6,575 nucleotides of DNA. It comes from an uncultured Oscillospiraceae bacterium. GTDB taxonomy: Bacteria > Bacillota > Clostridia > Oscillospirales > Oscillospiraceae. Shown here in pieces: positions 5,220 to 6,575 of the stretch. Where the stretch lies: NCBI GenBank assembly GCA_934630495.1, contig CAKTVW010000058.1, forward strand, positions 1 to 6,575, written 5' to 3'. A model generated the notes under the pieces. The model saw nothing but the letters and a program-made list of their open reading frames with translations, was not told the origin of the DNA and did not search any database. Both the position numbers and the translations under genes were made by a program. The first letter of the stretch is position 1; each line of letters starts with the position of its first letter.

Positions 5220-5256
5220 AAAAAAAACGAAAAACCGCACCACGGGTGTGGTACGG
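5220..5256 (-). terminator. Minus-strand intrinsic terminator with no evident upstream gene
   Basis: On the minus strand CCGTACCAC pairs with GTGGTGCGG (9 bp including one G-U) around an ACCC loop, followed by TTTTTCGTTTTTTTT (5220-5234). It would stop minus transcripts arriving from the right, just before the cluster promoter. No minus-strand gene is seen to its right in the window, so it either insulates against antisense transcription of the XRE-TadA gene or is a relic of a displaced gene. Confidence 0.8.
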
Positions 5257-5366
5257 TAATAGCGGCGGGTCGGACAAGGCCCGAAATTCAACCATGTAAA
5301 TTATCGCTTCATTCGGATATTCGTCGGATAAACGGCATGATGCGGACGGAGAGGCAGGGATGAAAA

Positions 5367-6206
5367 ATGCTCGGAATGCGGATCGCGGTCCTTCGCAGGA
5401 GCGCGGGGCTGTCGCAGCGGCGGCTGGCCTCGGCGCTGAAGATCAGTCCGAGTGCGGTCGGAATGTACGAACAGGGCAGGCGCGTGCCGCCCATGCCGCT
5501 GCTGGTCAGAATGGCGCGGCTCTTCGGCGTGAGCACCGATTTCCTGCTCACGGGCGAAAGCCTGCCCTGTGACGCGGGCAAGCTCCGCACGCTTCTGACG
5601 CACGGGAGCGAGGCGCTGTCCGTGTCCCGCGAGGACGGCGCGCTGCTTCTGTCGACAATTCTGAGCGGGGAGTTGACGGCGGAGCAAAAATCGGCTATCA
5701 TGGAGAAAAAGAGAGGTGGCCGCATGGACGAAAAATTTATGACCGAGGCGCTGGCGCTGGCGCGCGAGGCGGCAGAAGCAGGCGAGGTGCCGGTCGGCTG
5801 CGTGGTCGTCGACGGCGATCGGATCGTAGGGCGCGGACGCAATCGCCGCGAAACCGCAAAAAACGCGCTCAGCCATGCCGAGCTGGAGGCCATCGACGAG
5901 GCCTGTCGGACGCTGGGCGGCTGGCGGCTGTGGCGGTGCACGCTCTATGTTACGCTTGAGCCGTGCCCGATGTGCGCCGGGGCGATCATCAACGCCCGCA
6001 TTCCGCGCGTAGTCTACGGCGCGGCCGACGCGAAGGCCGGTTCGTGCGGCACGCTGACGAACCTGTTCGCACTCCCCTACAACCATCGGCCGACGGTAAC
6101 GGGCGGCGTGCTGGAAGCAGAATCGCGGGAGCTTTTGCAGGGCTTCTTCAAGCGCCTGCGCGAAACGCCCGTCGTTAAGACGTGGAAGAAGGACCCCACC
6201 GGCTGA
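5367..6206 (+). CDS. tadA: XRE/HTH_3 domain fused in frame to TadA tRNA adenosine deaminase
   Basis: One open frame encodes 279 aa. Residues 4-64 are an HTH_3/XRE domain: RRSAGLSQRRLASALKIS, then SAVGMYEQGRRVPP, then LLVRMARLFGVSTDFLLTGE. Residues 65-119 form a helical linker typical of the end of such repressors (LSGELTAEQKSAIMEKK). Residues 120-279 are a complete TadA of about 160 aa, with HAE (zinc His170, catalytic Glu172), PCPMC (zinc Cys200 and Cys203), the GSCGTLTNLF block and the conserved VTGGVLE. TadA converts A34 to inosine in the tRNA-Arg(ACG) wobble position. AGAGG (5712-5716) lies 7 bases before the Met120 ATG (5724), so TadA alone can probably also be made. The ATG at 5367 follows AGGG (5356-5359); Met4 at 5376 is an alternative start. 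Normal TadA has no HTH domain. Confidence 0.85.
   Translation: MLGMRIAVLRRSAGLSQRRLASALKISPSAVGMYEQGRRVPPMPLLVRMARLFGVSTDFLLTGESLPCDAGKLRTLLTHGSEALSVSREDGALLLSTILSGELTAEQKSAIMEKKRGGRMDEKFMTEALALAREAAEAGEVPVGCVVVDGDRIVGRGRNRRETAKNALSHAELEAIDEACRTLGGWRLWRCTLYVTLEPCPMCAGAIINARIPRVVYGAADAKAGSCGTLTNLFALPYNHRPTVTGGVLEAESRELLQGFFKRLRETPVVKTWKKDPTG
5712..5726 (+). promoter_or_regulatory. Internal ribosome binding site and start for stand-alone TadA
   Basis: AGAGGTGG (5712-5719) is followed by CCGC and ATG (5724-5726), in frame with the longer protein. The ATG begins MDEKFMTEALALAREAAEAG, exactly where ordinary Firmicute TadA proteins begin. An independent 160-aa TadA is therefore likely even if the fusion is also translated. 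Confidence 0.7.
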
Positions 6207-6261
6207 CCGTGCTTTGCGCGATGGAAATGCCCGTTTTTCTCGGGGTGACGGACAGCATTTC

Positions 6262-6289
6262 TTGACATTCCGGCCGGTCGGTGTAGAAT
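6262..6289 (+). promoter_or_regulatory. Near-consensus promoter of the right-end secreted-protein gene
   Basis: Perfect TTGACA (6262-6267), a 16-base spacer and TAGAAT (6284-6289, 5/6). Transcription should begin near 6296, placing the folded repeat region within the first 155 bases of the transcript. No strong tadA terminator was seen between 6207 and 6261, so some tadA transcript may also read through. Confidence 0.85.
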
Positions 6290-6297
6290 AGGGACAT

Positions 6298-6454
6298 TAT
6301 ACTAGAATCTGTTAAAAAGCTTGAAAAGCTTTTTATAGCGCCAAGGGCGCGTCAGATTCTGCATGAGACGGCGCAGCGTGCTTTCGCACGATGCGAGTGT
6401 GCGTAGCACACGGGATTCTTGATTAAATCTTTTAATCAAGAATCAGTATTAGAA
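6298..6454 (+). repeat. Highly folded repeat-like leader element (MITE-like or structured RNA)
   Basis: Five stems lie in about 150 bases: AGAATCTG (6304-6311) with CAGATTCT (6353-6360) enclosing a 10-bp hairpin (6313-6335, GAA loop) and a GCGCC/GGCGC hairpin (6338-6350); CGTGC/GCACG with TTTC loop (6377-6390); GTGTGC/GCACAC (6397-6411); and a perfect 14-bp stem (6414-6427 with 6431-6444). The ends are imperfect inverted repeats: ATACT...TTAAAA at the left against the reverse complement of TTTTAATC...AGTAT at the right. Bases 6423-6449 recur at 61-87. No T-run follows the last stem. It is either a mobile miniature element inserted downstream of the promoter or a structured leader RNA. Confidence 0.65.
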
Positions 6455-6499
6455 AAAGCGGCGCGGAAAGCATGTCCGACGCCGATAGGAGGCCGGGGA

Positions 6500-6575
6500 A
6501 TGAAGATAACATGCCGCGCCTGCGCGCTGCTGCTTGCGCTGACGCTGCTCCTTGCGTCGATTGGCGGCGTCTTTG
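6500..6575 (+). CDS. Secreted or membrane protein, N-terminal fragment (cut by window end)
   Basis: The ATG at 6500 has AGGAGG (6487-6492) 7 bases upstream. The 25 visible residues, MKITCRACALLLALTLLLAS then IGGVF, form a short basic start and a hydrophobic core, matching a Sec signal peptide or an N-terminal membrane anchor. No lipobox is visible within the part shown. The gene continues past the window end, so its product cannot be named. It would be transcribed from the promoter at 6262 through the folded leader. Confidence 0.75.
   Translation, partial: MKITCRACALLLALTLLLASIGGVF

Noticed and set aside
6207..6261. Possible SRP (4.5S-type) RNA or terminator after tadA
   Set aside because: The SRP RNA gene often lies near tadA in Firmicutes, but no GGAAGCAGC-type apical loop is present, and the only stem (CCCG/CGGG) is 4 bp.
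6298..6454. CRISPR array
   Set aside because: The repeats are inverted arms of hairpins, not evenly spaced direct repeats with unique spacers.

Overview
The window is GC-rich and compact, and its ribosome binding sites are strong AGGAGG-type. It carries class II fructose-bisphosphate aldolase, an ECF transporter S component, a UPF0340 (YwlG/DUF436) protein and TadA. This fits an anaerobic Clostridia chromosome, most likely a gut Oscillospirales-type lineage. The taxonomic guess is inference from gene content and base composition.

Layout. (1) 87-401, minus strand: a small Ser/Thr-rich lipoprotein whose stop codon lies at the edge of a 27-bp repeat. (2) 588-2797, plus strand: a consensus promoter and a tight four-gene operon encoding a polyferredoxin with four 4Fe-4S motifs, an ECF S component, a UPF0340 protein and a GNAT-like acetyltransferase. 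(3) 2874-4034, plus strand: fba as a single-gene unit with an extended -10 promoter, a hairpin-rich leader and a textbook terminator. (4) 4068-5200, minus strand: small phage-like or mobile-element-like genes. From promoter to end these are a 52-aa CxxC zinc-ribbon-like protein (TTG start), a 77-aa helical protein, an 80-aa sigma region 4-like protein, a bidirectional terminator, and a possible 54-aa Pro-rich protein. Their promoter (TTGACA-17-TACACT) is covered by two tandem TACAC-N5-GTGTA palindromes. (5) 5367-6206, plus strand: an unusual continuous 279-aa frame joining an XRE/HTH_3 repressor-like domain to a complete TadA tRNA adenosine deaminase. An internal ribosome binding site sits at the TadA start. 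(6) 6262-6575, plus strand: a near-consensus promoter, a ~150-bp strongly folded repeat-like leader sharing the 27-bp sequence seen at the left end, and the start of a secreted protein cut by the window edge.

How the parts may work together. The divergent pair of XRE gene and small-gene cluster, with tandem operators on the cluster promoter, looks like the regulatory core of a degenerate prophage or integrative element. If so, the repressor now shares a reading frame with the housekeeping tadA gene. That fusion, the operators and the folded repeat are the most unusual features. The operon in region 2 and fba look like ordinary chromosomal genes, although the joint role of the polyferredoxin, ECF S and UPF0340 proteins is not known.
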